Positions 47,070-54,782 of a stretch of 64,000 bases of DNA are shown in pieces; within the stretch, counting starts at the first letter, position 1, and each line of letters begins with the position of its first letter. Both the position numbers and the translations under genes were made by a program. A model generated the notes under the pieces. The model saw nothing but the letters and a program-made list of their open reading frames with translations. It was not told the origin of the DNA and did no database searches. Source of the stretch: Capilliphycus salinus (GTDB lineage Bacteria > Cyanobacteriota > Cyanobacteriia > Cyanobacteriales > Microcoleaceae); NCBI RefSeq assembly GCF_047276495.1, contig NZ_CP178543.1, positions 2,914,001-2,978,000 of the forward strand, in the 5' to 3' direction.

Positions 47070-48104
47070 TTAGTTGGGAGCAGTCCAGTTAGCCCAATCT
47101 TGGGGTTTCAAGAACGTTTCATACAGTTCGGCTTCTGGGGTTCCAGGTTGAGGTTGATAACCATATTCCCATCTTACCAAAGGTGGCAGGGACATGAGAA
47201 TCGACTCGGTGCGCCCGTTGGTCTGTAACCCAAATACAGTACCGCGATCGTAGACCAAATTAAATTCTACATATCTACCGCGCCGATAGAGTTGGAAATT
47301 CCGTTCGCGATCGCCATATTCGGTTCCCCGACGGCGCTCAACAATCGGCGTATAAGCCGGTAAAAAGGCGCGTCCGCAGTCCTGTACAAAGGCAAACAGG
47401 GCTTCCCAGTCGCGGATGTCGATCGCACCGAGATCGCCGGAATATTTAGCCGCCGCACTTTCGCTATAAGGGCCGCGATAAAGTTCTCCTTGACCATCCT
47501 GGTAGTCAAAGAAAATCCCGCCTATTCCTCGGGCTTCTTGACGGTGCTTGATGTGGAAATATTCATCGCACCAATGCTTAAACACCGGATAATATTCGTG
47601 ATGATGGCGATCGCAAGCTTCTTTAAACGTTTTGTGAAAATGGGCTGCATCTTCAGCAAAAGGGTAATAAGGAGTTAAATCGGCGCCGCCCCCGAACCAC
47701 CAAACCGGACCCGCTTCAAAATAGCGATAATTCAAATGCACGGTTGGAATGTAGGGATTGCGGGGATGCAACACCATCGAAGTCCCGGTGGCGTAGAATC
47801 CGTGACCTTCAGCTTCCGGACGTTGAGCCAAAATCGAAGGCGGTAAAGTTTTACCCCAGACCTCGGAAAAATTCACGCCCCCTTGCTCAAACACATCTCC
47901 ATCCCGGATGACGCGGGAGCGCCCGCCGCCCCCTTCCGGGCGTTCCCAAGAATCTTCTTGAAACGTGCTTTTCCCATCAAGCTGTTCCAAACCCTGACAA
48001 ATTTCATCTTGAATCTGCTTCATAAACTGGCTGACCCTCGCTTGGGAGTCTGCCCCTGGCGGATTCGGTGTTGTTGTTTTTTCTGATACTCTCGAAGCTG
48101 TCAT
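47070..48104 (-). CDS. hemF: Aerobic coproporphyrinogen III oxidase HemF
   Basis: The product is 344 aa from ATG 48104, which has a GGGAG ribosome site; the frame is open 20 codons farther upstream, but the family begins near here. It has GGGGRSRVI, HLNYRYFEAGPVWWFGGGADLTPYY, FKHWCDEYFH, EARGIGGIFFDY, YTPIVERRR and EFNLVYDRGT. It catalyses the oxygen-dependent oxidative decarboxylation of coproporphyrinogen III in heme and chlorophyll synthesis. Confidence 0.96.
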   Translation of the reverse strand: MTASRVSEKTTTPNPPGADSQARVSQFMKQIQDEICQGLEQLDGKSTFQEDSWERPEGGGGRSRVIRDGDVFEQGGVNFSEVWGKTLPPSILAQRPEAEGHGFYATGTSMVLHPRNPYIPTVHLNYRYFEAGPVWWFGGGADLTPYYPFAEDAAHFHKTFKEACDRHHHEYYPVFKHWCDEYFHIKHRQEARGIGGIFFDYQDGQGELYRGPYSESAAAKYSGDLGAIDIRDWEALFAFVQDCGRAFLPAYTPIVERRRGTEYGDRERNFQLYRRGRYVEFNLVYDRGTVFGLQTNGRTESILMSLPPLVRWEYGYQPQPGTPEAELYETFLKPQDWANWTAPN

Positions 48105-48428
48105 AACCGCTCCCAAACATTCGTGATTGCCAAACCCTTGCTCGTTGCCAAGGGATTTAATCATCCGGGGTTTAACCCAACTTGCTAGTAGAGGTTAATC
48201 CCACAAATTTTTATTTTAACCCCTAACGGCCAACACTTTGAACTTGAAATTGTCTGCGCTTCCAGAGGTTGTATCTTTCCGTTAAAATATTGTCATCTGA
48301 CGCCTCCGGCGACGGGAGGATGTCAAAAAAACTTAATTATTTCCGACCTGCCCAAAAATAGAGTCAGGCTCAGATCGTCATCGATGCGATCGCAAAGGCT
48401 CAATTGACTAGCTGCAATTACAAACAAG

Positions 48429-49499
48429 ATGTCAAATTCTCTTAGTATCAGTTCCGTTTTAGAAATCCTGCGACCGGTACAAGATCCCGAACTTCAGAAA
48501 AGCTTAGTGGATCTCAATATGATCCGCAATGTAAAAATCAACGATGGCGAAGTCAGCTTTACGCTGGTTCTAACGACTCCCGCCTGTCCGTTACGAGAAT
48601 TTATCGTTGAAGATTGCCAAAAAGCGGTACAGCAACTTCCGGGAGTCGAACGAGTTACCGTTGATGTGACGGCTGAAACTCCCCAACAGAAATCGATACC
48701 CGACCGCCAGGGTATCGAAGGGGTGAAAAATATTCTGGCGATTTCTAGCGGGAAAGGGGGCGTCGGAAAAAGCACGGTTGCGGTTAACGTGGCTGTTGCT
48801 CTGGCCCAAAGTGGAGCGAAAGTGGGGCTGATCGATGCGGATATTTACGGCCCAAACGATCCGACGATGATGGGACTGTCGGACTACCAAGTGATGGTTC
48901 GCCAGGGCAAACAGGGCGAAGTCTTAGAACCGGCGTTTAATTACGGCGTGAAGTTGGTTTCTATGGCGTTTTTAATCGATCGCGATCAACCGGTGATCTG
49001 GCGCGGCCCGATGCTGAACGGGATTATTCGTCAATTTTTATACCAAGTAGAATGGGGCGATCTCGATTATCTGATTGTGGATATGCCGCCGGGAACGGGA
49101 GATGCTCAACTGACGCTGGTGCAGGCGGTGCCGATGTCCGGTGTTGTGATTGTTACCACGCCTCAAACGGTTTCTTTGCTGGACTCCCGCAAAGGTTTAC
49201 GAATGTTCCAACAACTGGGAGTTTCGGTTTTGGGGATTGTTGAAAATATGAGTTATTTTATCCCGCCGGATCTTCCCGAGAAAAAGTATGATATTTTCGG
49301 TTCGGGCGGGGGCGAGAAAACGGCGAAAGAATTGGGTGTTGCGCTGTTGGGAGGAATTCCCCTGGAAATGCCGGTGCGCGAAGGCTGCGATAACGGGGTG
49401 CCGATTGTGATTGCCGATCCGGAGTCGGCGGCGGCTAAGGAGTTGACGGCGATCGCGCAACGAATTGCGGCGAAAGTGTCTGTGGCGGCGTTGGCGTAA
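48429..49499 (+). CDS. Mrp/NBP35-family Fe-S cluster carrier ATPase
   Basis: The product is 356 aa. An N-terminal MIP18-type domain (residues about 5-85, VQDPELQKSLVDLNMI) is followed by a P-loop domain with SSGKGGVGKSTVAVNVAVAL, DADIYGPNDP and DMPPGTGDA. No CxxC motif is seen after NMSYF, where many bacterial relatives have one. It is presumed to carry or insert Fe-S clusters. It is divergent from hemF. Confidence 0.93.
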   Translation: MSNSLSISSVLEILRPVQDPELQKSLVDLNMIRNVKINDGEVSFTLVLTTPACPLREFIVEDCQKAVQQLPGVERVTVDVTAETPQQKSIPDRQGIEGVKNILAISSGKGGVGKSTVAVNVAVALAQSGAKVGLIDADIYGPNDPTMMGLSDYQVMVRQGKQGEVLEPAFNYGVKLVSMAFLIDRDQPVIWRGPMLNGIIRQFLYQVEWGDLDYLIVDMPPGTGDAQLTLVQAVPMSGVVIVTTPQTVSLLDSRKGLRMFQQLGVSVLGIVENMSYFIPPDLPEKKYDIFGSGGGEKTAKELGVALLGGIPLEMPVREGCDNGVPIVIADPESAAAKELTAIAQRIAAKVSVAALA

Positions 49500-49612
49500 A
49501 GTTGGCTCTTGGAGTTAACGATAATAAAATATCGCTCTCGGGATGATATCGGTTCCGAATGCTGAAAAGTTCTGTAGACTGAATGAATGTAGAGATCGAC
49601 GAGGATAAAAGA

Positions 49613-49813
49613 ATGATTCTCCCCGGTTCAGCAGTTCGTGTGATTAACGCCAGTGATACCTATTACGGCTTTCAAGGACAGGTGCAACGGATCAGCGATG
49701 GTAAGGTTGCGGTGTTGTTTGAAGGGGGAAACTGGGATAAATTAGTCACGTTTCGGCTTTCGGAGATCGAACCCGTCGATGCGACCGCCGGACGGAAAGC
49801 CAAGAAAAAATAA
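49613..49813 (+). CDS. ndhS: NDH-1 subunit NdhS
   Basis: The product is 66 aa from ATG 49613, chosen for the GAGGA ribosome site; an upstream ATG at 49583 would add ten residues. It has the NdhS pattern: INASDTYYGFQGQVQRISDG, then VLFEGGNWDKLVTFRLSE. NdhS forms part of the ferredoxin-binding site of the photosynthetic NDH-1 complex. The C-terminal Lys tail is short. Confidence 0.9.
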   Translation: MILPGSAVRVINASDTYYGFQGQVQRISDGKVAVLFEGGNWDKLVTFRLSEIEPVDATAGRKAKKK

Positions 49814-49821
49814 TCTTGCTT

Positions 49822-49865
49822 GGGCAGGTTCAAAATGGAGTCAATAGTCCTCTACCTGCCTCTTT
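49822..49865 (+). terminator. Hairpin terminator after ndhS
   Basis: GGCAGGT at 49823-49829 pairs with ACCTGCC at 49854-49860, followed by TCTTTT. The loop is large, so this is a modest candidate. Confidence 0.5.
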
Positions 49866-49914
49866 TATCAGTTATTAAAGGCAAGAGGCGCTTCTAGCAA
49901 GAGGCAAAAGTCTG

Positions 49915-49976
49915 TGTAGGGGCGGGTTCGGTCTTGATTTATAACCTCCCACAGACAACTGATATAAACCCGCCCC
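49915..49976. repeat. Interspersed GC-rich hairpin element (TGTAGGGGCGGGTT)
   Basis: The ends TGTAGGGGCGGGTT and AACCCGCCCC are inverted and flank about 35 bp of AT-richer DNA. A second full copy lies at 50731-50794 and a partial copy at 42703-42780. The slippage-type tract 49996-50037 follows (repeats of CACTGTTAACTGTT). Confidence 0.75.
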
Positions 49977-50050
49977 AGAGTCACCGAAAAAACTGGTCAC
50001 TGTTAACTGTTAACTGTTCACTGTTGACTGGTCACTGTAAAAGTTTGCTT

Positions 50051-50719
50051 ATGCGTCTTCCTTTTCCCCAATTTAGTACAACCAACCGTCATCCCCGTCA
50101 TATTGGGGAAGTGATTGAGACGGCAACCTGTGAATTTTTAGCCCAATGTCTGGAATCTGCCGATCTGACGTTTCCGATTATGCCTCCGTTTGGCAGTTGG
50201 GTAAAATCGACTGATGAGGAGTCGGGAAATCAAATTTATGGGATTGTTTATCATGTAACGACGAGTCCGATTGATTCGGTACATCGAGCGCGAGCGTTAG
50301 GATTATCGTTGCAGGAGTTGCGGGAAGAACAGCCGCAGATTTTTGCGATGCTGAAGACAGAATTTAGGTCAGCGATTATTGGGTTTGAGACGCAGGCTGT
50401 GGGTAAAAATGGGATTGAACCGCCGCGAGGGACTGTTTATCAATACATTCCGCCCCGTCCCCCGCAAATTCATCAGGCGGTTTACCACTGCGAAACGAGG
50501 GATATTATTCACTTTAGCGAGGAATTTGACTTTCTGCGAACGTTACTTGAGGTGAGTCAAGCGCCGGTGGAATCTTTGGTTGCTGCTGCGATACGACACA
50601 TTTATCAATTGCGAAATTGCGATCGCTCTTGGTTGGTAGAAGCGGGACGAACGTTAAGTATTTTACTGCGAGATGACTACGATCGCCTGCGGATCATTCT
50701 CAAGCAAATTCATCCATAA
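50051..50719 (+). CDS. HAS-barrel-like conserved cyanobacterial protein
   Basis: The product is 222 aa from ATG 50051; the frame is open 39 codons upstream, but that part overlaps repeats. The stretch RHIGEVIETATCEFLAQC, then GSWVKS and YGIVYHVTT resembles the HAS-barrel seen in HerA-related ATPases. No ATPase motif is present. A conserved protein of unknown function. It is flanked by two copies of the GC-rich hairpin. Confidence 0.7.
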   Translation: MRLPFPQFSTTNRHPRHIGEVIETATCEFLAQCLESADLTFPIMPPFGSWVKSTDEESGNQIYGIVYHVTTSPIDSVHRARALGLSLQELREEQPQIFAMLKTEFRSAIIGFETQAVGKNGIEPPRGTVYQYIPPRPPQIHQAVYHCETRDIIHFSEEFDFLRTLLEVSQAPVESLVAAAIRHIYQLRNCDRSWLVEAGRTLSILLRDDYDRLRIILKQIHP

Positions 50720-50730
50720 GAGGGAGTCGG

Positions 50731-50794
50731 TGTAGGGGCGGGTTCCGAGTCAATTTATCATGTCCTACAGATAACTAATATAAACCCGCCCCCT
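50731..50794. repeat. Interspersed GC-rich hairpin element, second full copy
   Basis: Same inverted ends as 49915-49976. It lies between the HAS-barrel-like gene and the rpsB leader. Confidence 0.75.
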
Positions 50795-50888
50795 CCTCAC
50801 CGAGTCACTGATAATTGCCTATTTCCTTCTTTTGACAATAGAGCGCTACAATTGAGAGGTTGTCTAAAATTCGCACATCCTGGGTTTC

Positions 50889-50924
50889 GGGTGTTTCTGA
50901 AGAATAAAGTTCAGAAATCAACCC
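50889..50924 (+). promoter_or_regulatory. Leader hairpin upstream of rpsB
   Basis: TTTCTGAA (50894-50901) pairs with TTCAGAAA (50910-50917), and GGGT/ACCC extend the stem after an internal loop. It lies 39 bp before the rpsB ATG. It could be a leader for translational control by S2, as reported for other bacteria, but this is inference. Confidence 0.35.
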
Positions 50925-50962
50925 CCGGATGGAGGATTAACCCGAAAGGAGATCAAAGAATA

Positions 50963-51775
50963 ATGGCTGTAATTAGTCTGGCAGAAATGTTAGAGTCCGG
51001 GGTTCACTTCGGACATCAAACCCGGCGTTGGAATCCGAAAATGGCTCCGTATATTTATACCGAGCGGAACGGAGTGCATATTATTGACTTGGTTCAAACG
51101 GCTCAACTGATGGAAGGAGCCTACGAGTACATCAGAAGTTCGTCTGAACAAGGGAAGAAATTTTTATTTGTGGGTACGAAACGTCAAGCGGCGGGAATCA
51201 TTGCCCAAGAAGCCCAACGGTGCGGCGCCTACTTTGTGAACCAACGTTGGTTGGGGGGAATGCTGACGAACTGGACGACGATCAAAACCCGGGTAGATCG
51301 ACTCAAAGAACTGGAATATCGTCAAGAAAGCGGTCAACTGGATTATCTTCCGAAGAAAGAAGCTTCGACGCTGCGGCGGGAACTGGAGAAGCTGCAAAAA
51401 TACTTAGGTGGTATTAAGTTGATGCGGCGAATTCCGGATGCGGTGGTGATGATCGACCAACGGCGGGAACATAACGCGGTGATGGAATGCCGCAAGTTGG
51501 GAATTCCGATTATTGCGATGTTGGATACCAACTGCGATCCGGATTTGGCTGATATTCATATTCCGGCGAATGATGACGCGATTCGAGCGATCAAGTTAAT
51601 CGTGGGTAAATTTGCGGATGCGATTTATGAAGGGCGTCACGGTCAGTTAGAGACGGATAGCGATTTTGGCGAAGACTTTGAGGAAGACTACGAAGGGGCT
51701 GAAGAAGAGTTTGAGGAAGAAGGGGCTGATTACGAAGACGAAGGCAATGGGGAGGATGAGGACTCCGAGGAGTAA
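50963..51775 (+). CDS. rpsB: 30S ribosomal protein S2, with acidic C-terminal tail
   Basis: The product is 270 aa from ATG 50963 (GGAG ribosome site). It starts AVISLAEMLESGVHFGHQTR and carries the whole S2 fold (KRQAAGIIAQEAQRCG, NQRWLGGMLTNW, PDAVVMIDQRREHNAV, ANDDAIRAIKLI). The last 35-40 residues form a very acidic tail, mostly Glu, Asp, Gly and Tyr, longer than in most bacterial S2 proteins. It is followed by tsf. Confidence 0.97.
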   Translation: MAVISLAEMLESGVHFGHQTRRWNPKMAPYIYTERNGVHIIDLVQTAQLMEGAYEYIRSSSEQGKKFLFVGTKRQAAGIIAQEAQRCGAYFVNQRWLGGMLTNWTTIKTRVDRLKELEYRQESGQLDYLPKKEASTLRRELEKLQKYLGGIKLMRRIPDAVVMIDQRREHNAVMECRKLGIPIIAMLDTNCDPDLADIHIPANDDAIRAIKLIVGKFADAIYEGRHGQLETDSDFGEDFEEDYEGAEEEFEEEGADYEDEGNGEDEDSEE

Positions 51776-51814
51776 AATCAACGGAGACATCTGAACCGAT
51801 TTAACCCGCCAAGT

Positions 51815-51862
51815 GGGGGTGCAAGCCGGGATTGAAGAGGATTTGATTGAGGCTTGCGCCCT
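51815..51862 (+). other. Hairpin between rpsB and tsf
   Basis: GGGTGCAAGCC (51817-51827) pairs with GGCTTGCGCCC (51851-51861) with one mismatch. There is no clear U-tract, so it may be an attenuator or processing site rather than a terminator. Confidence 0.4.
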
Positions 51863-51970
51863 TCAACTTGAGAATGGGGGCATGAATTTGTTAATATTTT
51901 CTAACAGATGTCAATAGAACAGATGTCTCAGGGCGACTAAAAAAATTCAAGAGAAGGAACTGAGGAAAAG

Positions 51971-52600
51971 ATGGCCGATATATCTGCAAAAGTAGTCAAA
52001 GAACTGCGCGAAAAAACGGGCGCAGGTATGATGGACTGCAAAAAAGCACTCAAAGAAACAGATGGCGATATGACCAAGGCCGTCGAGTGGCTGCGACAAA
52101 AAGGCATTACCTCGGCCGAGAAAAAAGCGGGTCGTGCGGCGAGTGAAGGACTGGTGGGCAGTTATATTCATACTGGGGGCCGTGTGGGAGTCCTGGTTGA
52201 AGTGAACTGCGAAACGGACTTTGTGGCTCGTCGCGAAGAGTTTCAAACGCTGGTGCGGAATGTGGCGATGCAGATTGCTGCTTGTCCGAATGTGGAGTAT
52301 GTCAGTATCGATGGGATTCCGACGGATATTGTCGAGAAGGAAAAATCGATCGAGATGAAGCGGGACGATCTGGCTGGAAAGCCGGATAATATCAAGGAAA
52401 AAATTGTTCAAGGGCGGATTGAAAAGCGCCTGGGCGAATTAGCTTTGATGAATCAACCTTATATTCGCGATCAAAATATTACGGTTGAGGAGTTGGTCAA
52501 ACAAACGATCGCCCTGTTGGGAGAAAATATTAAAGTGCGTCGTTTTTCTCGGTTTGTTCTCGGCGAAGGCACGGATGCCGAGGAAGAAACGGCGGAATAA
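51971..52600 (+). CDS. tsf: Elongation factor Ts
   Basis: The product is 209 aa, a short cyanobacterial form. It begins MADISAKVVKELREKTGAGM, with MMDCKKALKETDGDM and NCETDFVAR. EF-Ts exchanges nucleotide on EF-Tu. It follows rpsB on the same strand, 195 bp away, which is the classical order. Confidence 0.97.
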   Translation: MADISAKVVKELREKTGAGMMDCKKALKETDGDMTKAVEWLRQKGITSAEKKAGRAASEGLVGSYIHTGGRVGVLVEVNCETDFVARREEFQTLVRNVAMQIAACPNVEYVSIDGIPTDIVEKEKSIEMKRDDLAGKPDNIKEKIVQGRIEKRLGELALMNQPYIRDQNITVEELVKQTIALLGENIKVRRFSRFVLGEGTDAEEETAE

Positions 52601-52757
52601 GGGCTGTTTTCTCAACTGAATTCCCAGTCTAATCCCGTTATGTTTGCCCCGATCGCGATCGCCAATTCAAGCCGATTGGGGCGGATCATTTCTAAATTTT
52701 TTCTAAATTTTCCGATGGACTGCTGACTGTTGATGGTGTTAGTATTTACGTGAAGAA

Positions 52758-53672
52758 ATGAGCGGATCGCTAAGAGACTTGGAGGAGGATATTGCTTCTT
52801 TAGAAGAGGCGATTGTCAAATTAGCTCAAGAGTTTAATGATGCTTATGAAAATTATCTGACGGCGTTGGGAAAAGCGGTTCGTCAACAGTTAATTTTGGC
52901 GAGTTATCATTTGTGTACTCAGGGCTATCCCGAATCTTTTCTGAAGCTTTCCTATTCGCAACGTCAAAAATTGCAACAGAATTTGCAGGCGGTGGCGTCT
53001 AACACTCAAAAGAGTTTGCTGGCTTTGGTTCAACTGTCCTCTGCGTCTCAAGCTTTAGAGGAAAAAGAACCTGAACAGACTCAACCAACTGAAGAGATTG
53101 ATGAGGATGATTCGGATGAGGATGACGATCCGTTAGAAGCGCTGCTGTGCGAAAATGAATCGCTGGAACTTTCGCCGGATTTACTGTTGCGTGCGCGATC
53201 GCCGGAACCTTTGAGTCTTCCCGAACGGTTGGCGAAATGGCAAGAGGATCTGGAAAAATCGATTCATCGCCTTTTGAAAACCCTCTCTCAAGAGAGCAAT
53301 TTGCTGTTACAAAAGGCGGATCTTTTTCCGATTCATTTCCCGCAGGCGGTTTTAGAAGCGGCGACCGAAGCGCCTGCGGAAACTTCGGTGGCGAGTCCGC
53401 CGAATTTACTGAATTTGATGATTCAAGCTGAAAATCCCGAGGATGACCAGCCGGCGACGAATGTGGCTCGTTTGATTGCGGTGCATTTGCGTTTGTCTGA
53501 GATTGAGTTTGCGGATGCAACGGTGATGTCTGCACGCCATCACATTCGCCATCTTTCGGCCCAGTTAAATAAGGCCGGACGTAGTTACCAGAAGAAGCAA
53601 CGGGAGCGGACGGTTTTAGAGGCGGAGGCGGCTTGGCGTGCTTCTTGGTTTGAGGATTACCCCAAGAGTTAA
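52758..53672 (+). CDS. Conserved protein of unknown function, acidic middle
   Basis: The product is 304 aa. The N-terminal 100 residues are helical (SLEEAIVKLAQEFNDAYENY). An acidic stretch lies near 110-130, and helices follow, ending in an AQLNKAGRSYQKKQRER segment. There are no recognised motifs, signal or membrane segments. It is downstream of tsf and may be read with it. A conserved cyanobacterial protein of unknown role. Confidence 0.6.
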   Translation: MSGSLRDLEEDIASLEEAIVKLAQEFNDAYENYLTALGKAVRQQLILASYHLCTQGYPESFLKLSYSQRQKLQQNLQAVASNTQKSLLALVQLSSASQALEEKEPEQTQPTEEIDEDDSDEDDDPLEALLCENESLELSPDLLLRARSPEPLSLPERLAKWQEDLEKSIHRLLKTLSQESNLLLQKADLFPIHFPQAVLEAATEAPAETSVASPPNLLNLMIQAENPEDDQPATNVARLIAVHLRLSEIEFADATVMSARHHIRHLSAQLNKAGRSYQKKQRERTVLEAEAAWRASWFEDYPKS

Positions 53673-53675
53673 GGG

Positions 53676-53716
53676 CTAGGGCTAAAACCTCCTCTACTCT
53701 TGGTTTTAGGCTTTTG
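53676..53716 (+). terminator. Hairpin terminator after the unknown gene
   Basis: GGGCTAAAACC (53679-53689) pairs with GGTTTTAGGC (53702-53711) with small mismatches, followed by TTTTGTTT. Confidence 0.6.
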
Positions 53717-53725
53717 TTTATTAAG

Positions 53726-54160
53726 TTGAATAATTATTCAAGCGCAGGGGCGAGTTAAACCCAATAAGCTTCAGTTCCTATCTTCTCAAAAAAATCCCGA
53801 ACTGTCAATTGAAAATCGATTTTTTTTCTGTTGTTCAAAGTTTGAACAATTATTCAAGCGCAGGGGCGAGTTAACCCTAATAAGCTTCAGTTTCAATTGT
53901 AGGGAAAAAGTTCCGAACTGTCAATTGAAAATCGATTTTTTTTCAGCTTTTTTATTAAGTTGAACAATTATTCAAGCGCAGGGGCGAGTTAAACCCAATA
54001 AGCTTCAGTTTCAATTGTAGGGAAAAAGTTCCGAACTGTCAATTGAAAATCGATTTTTTTTCAGCTTTTTAAAAAAATTGAATAATTATTCAAGCGCAGG
54101 GGCGAGTTAACCCTGATAAGCTTCAGTTTCAATTGTAGGGAAAAAGTTCCGAACTGTCAA
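53726..54160. repeat. Four-unit 116-118-bp repeat array
   Basis: Units begin at 53726, 53842, 53960 and 54078 with a palindrome TTGAAYAATTATTCAA. GCGCAGGGGCGAGTTAA, AATAAGCTTCAGTT, GTTCCGAACTGTCAA and a run of T follow. The units differ at few positions, so expansion is recent. No gene is present. Confidence 0.93.
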
Positions 54161-54782
54161 ATTAATGGTGCCGCGCGCGGCAAAGGCTAAATTTTTTTAA
54201 TTGGGGTTTTCATCTGGGGTTGGCTGAATTTGTCGAACATAGCGAATTTTTTGGGAGTCCTGAGGTGTTAAGGCTGGTACTGAGTCGGTTATTTGAGTTT
54301 GGAGTGATTGTCGCGGAGTTGAAGGATAAAGTGTGCTTGGCATGGGTTAGGTCAGCTTGCTGGCAACGGGGGATAAAAAAGTTGTCGGAATCTGGGTTTG
54401 CTGAGGCGGGTGGGTTAAGTGAGTGGGTAAGGAGATAACCCGCCAAGTGCCGTATTTTGTAGCTTTTGGGTAGAAATTGAAGTATAATTCAACATACAAT
54501 ACAGGTTTTGGATTTTAGCCTGTAGGCTAATTTTAGCGAAAAATGGGCAAAATGTCAAATTTAACTTGATTTTCTTGATTTTCCAAGTTAAAAACTTCTA
54601 TACTTTTAGAGGAGAACAGCGCAATTATGCTACTCTATAACAATGAGGTTTAGTTAACCTTGAATTTTTTATTTTGCCTAGTGATTTAGCGGGCTGATTC
54701 ATACAGTTTTCGATCAAAAGCGAGCTTTTAGATTGAAATCTAAATATCAAGATAAACCTATATTCTTGACTCAACTGAAACA
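54161..54782. other. 620-bp region before recG without recognised gene
   Basis: Open frames at 54220-54438 (plus) and 54210-54446 (minus) overlap and neither has a family resemblance or ribosome site. A GCCGCGCGCGGC palindrome lies at about 54170. The stretch 54470-54782 is AT-rich and probably holds the recG promoter. Confidence 0.45.

Noticed and set aside
53726..54160. CRISPR array in the 118-bp repeats
   Set aside because: The whole unit is repeated; no variable spacers exist.
54210..54446. Overlapping open frames on both strands before recG
   Set aside because: Neither shows coding signs, and they mirror each other, as chance frames do.
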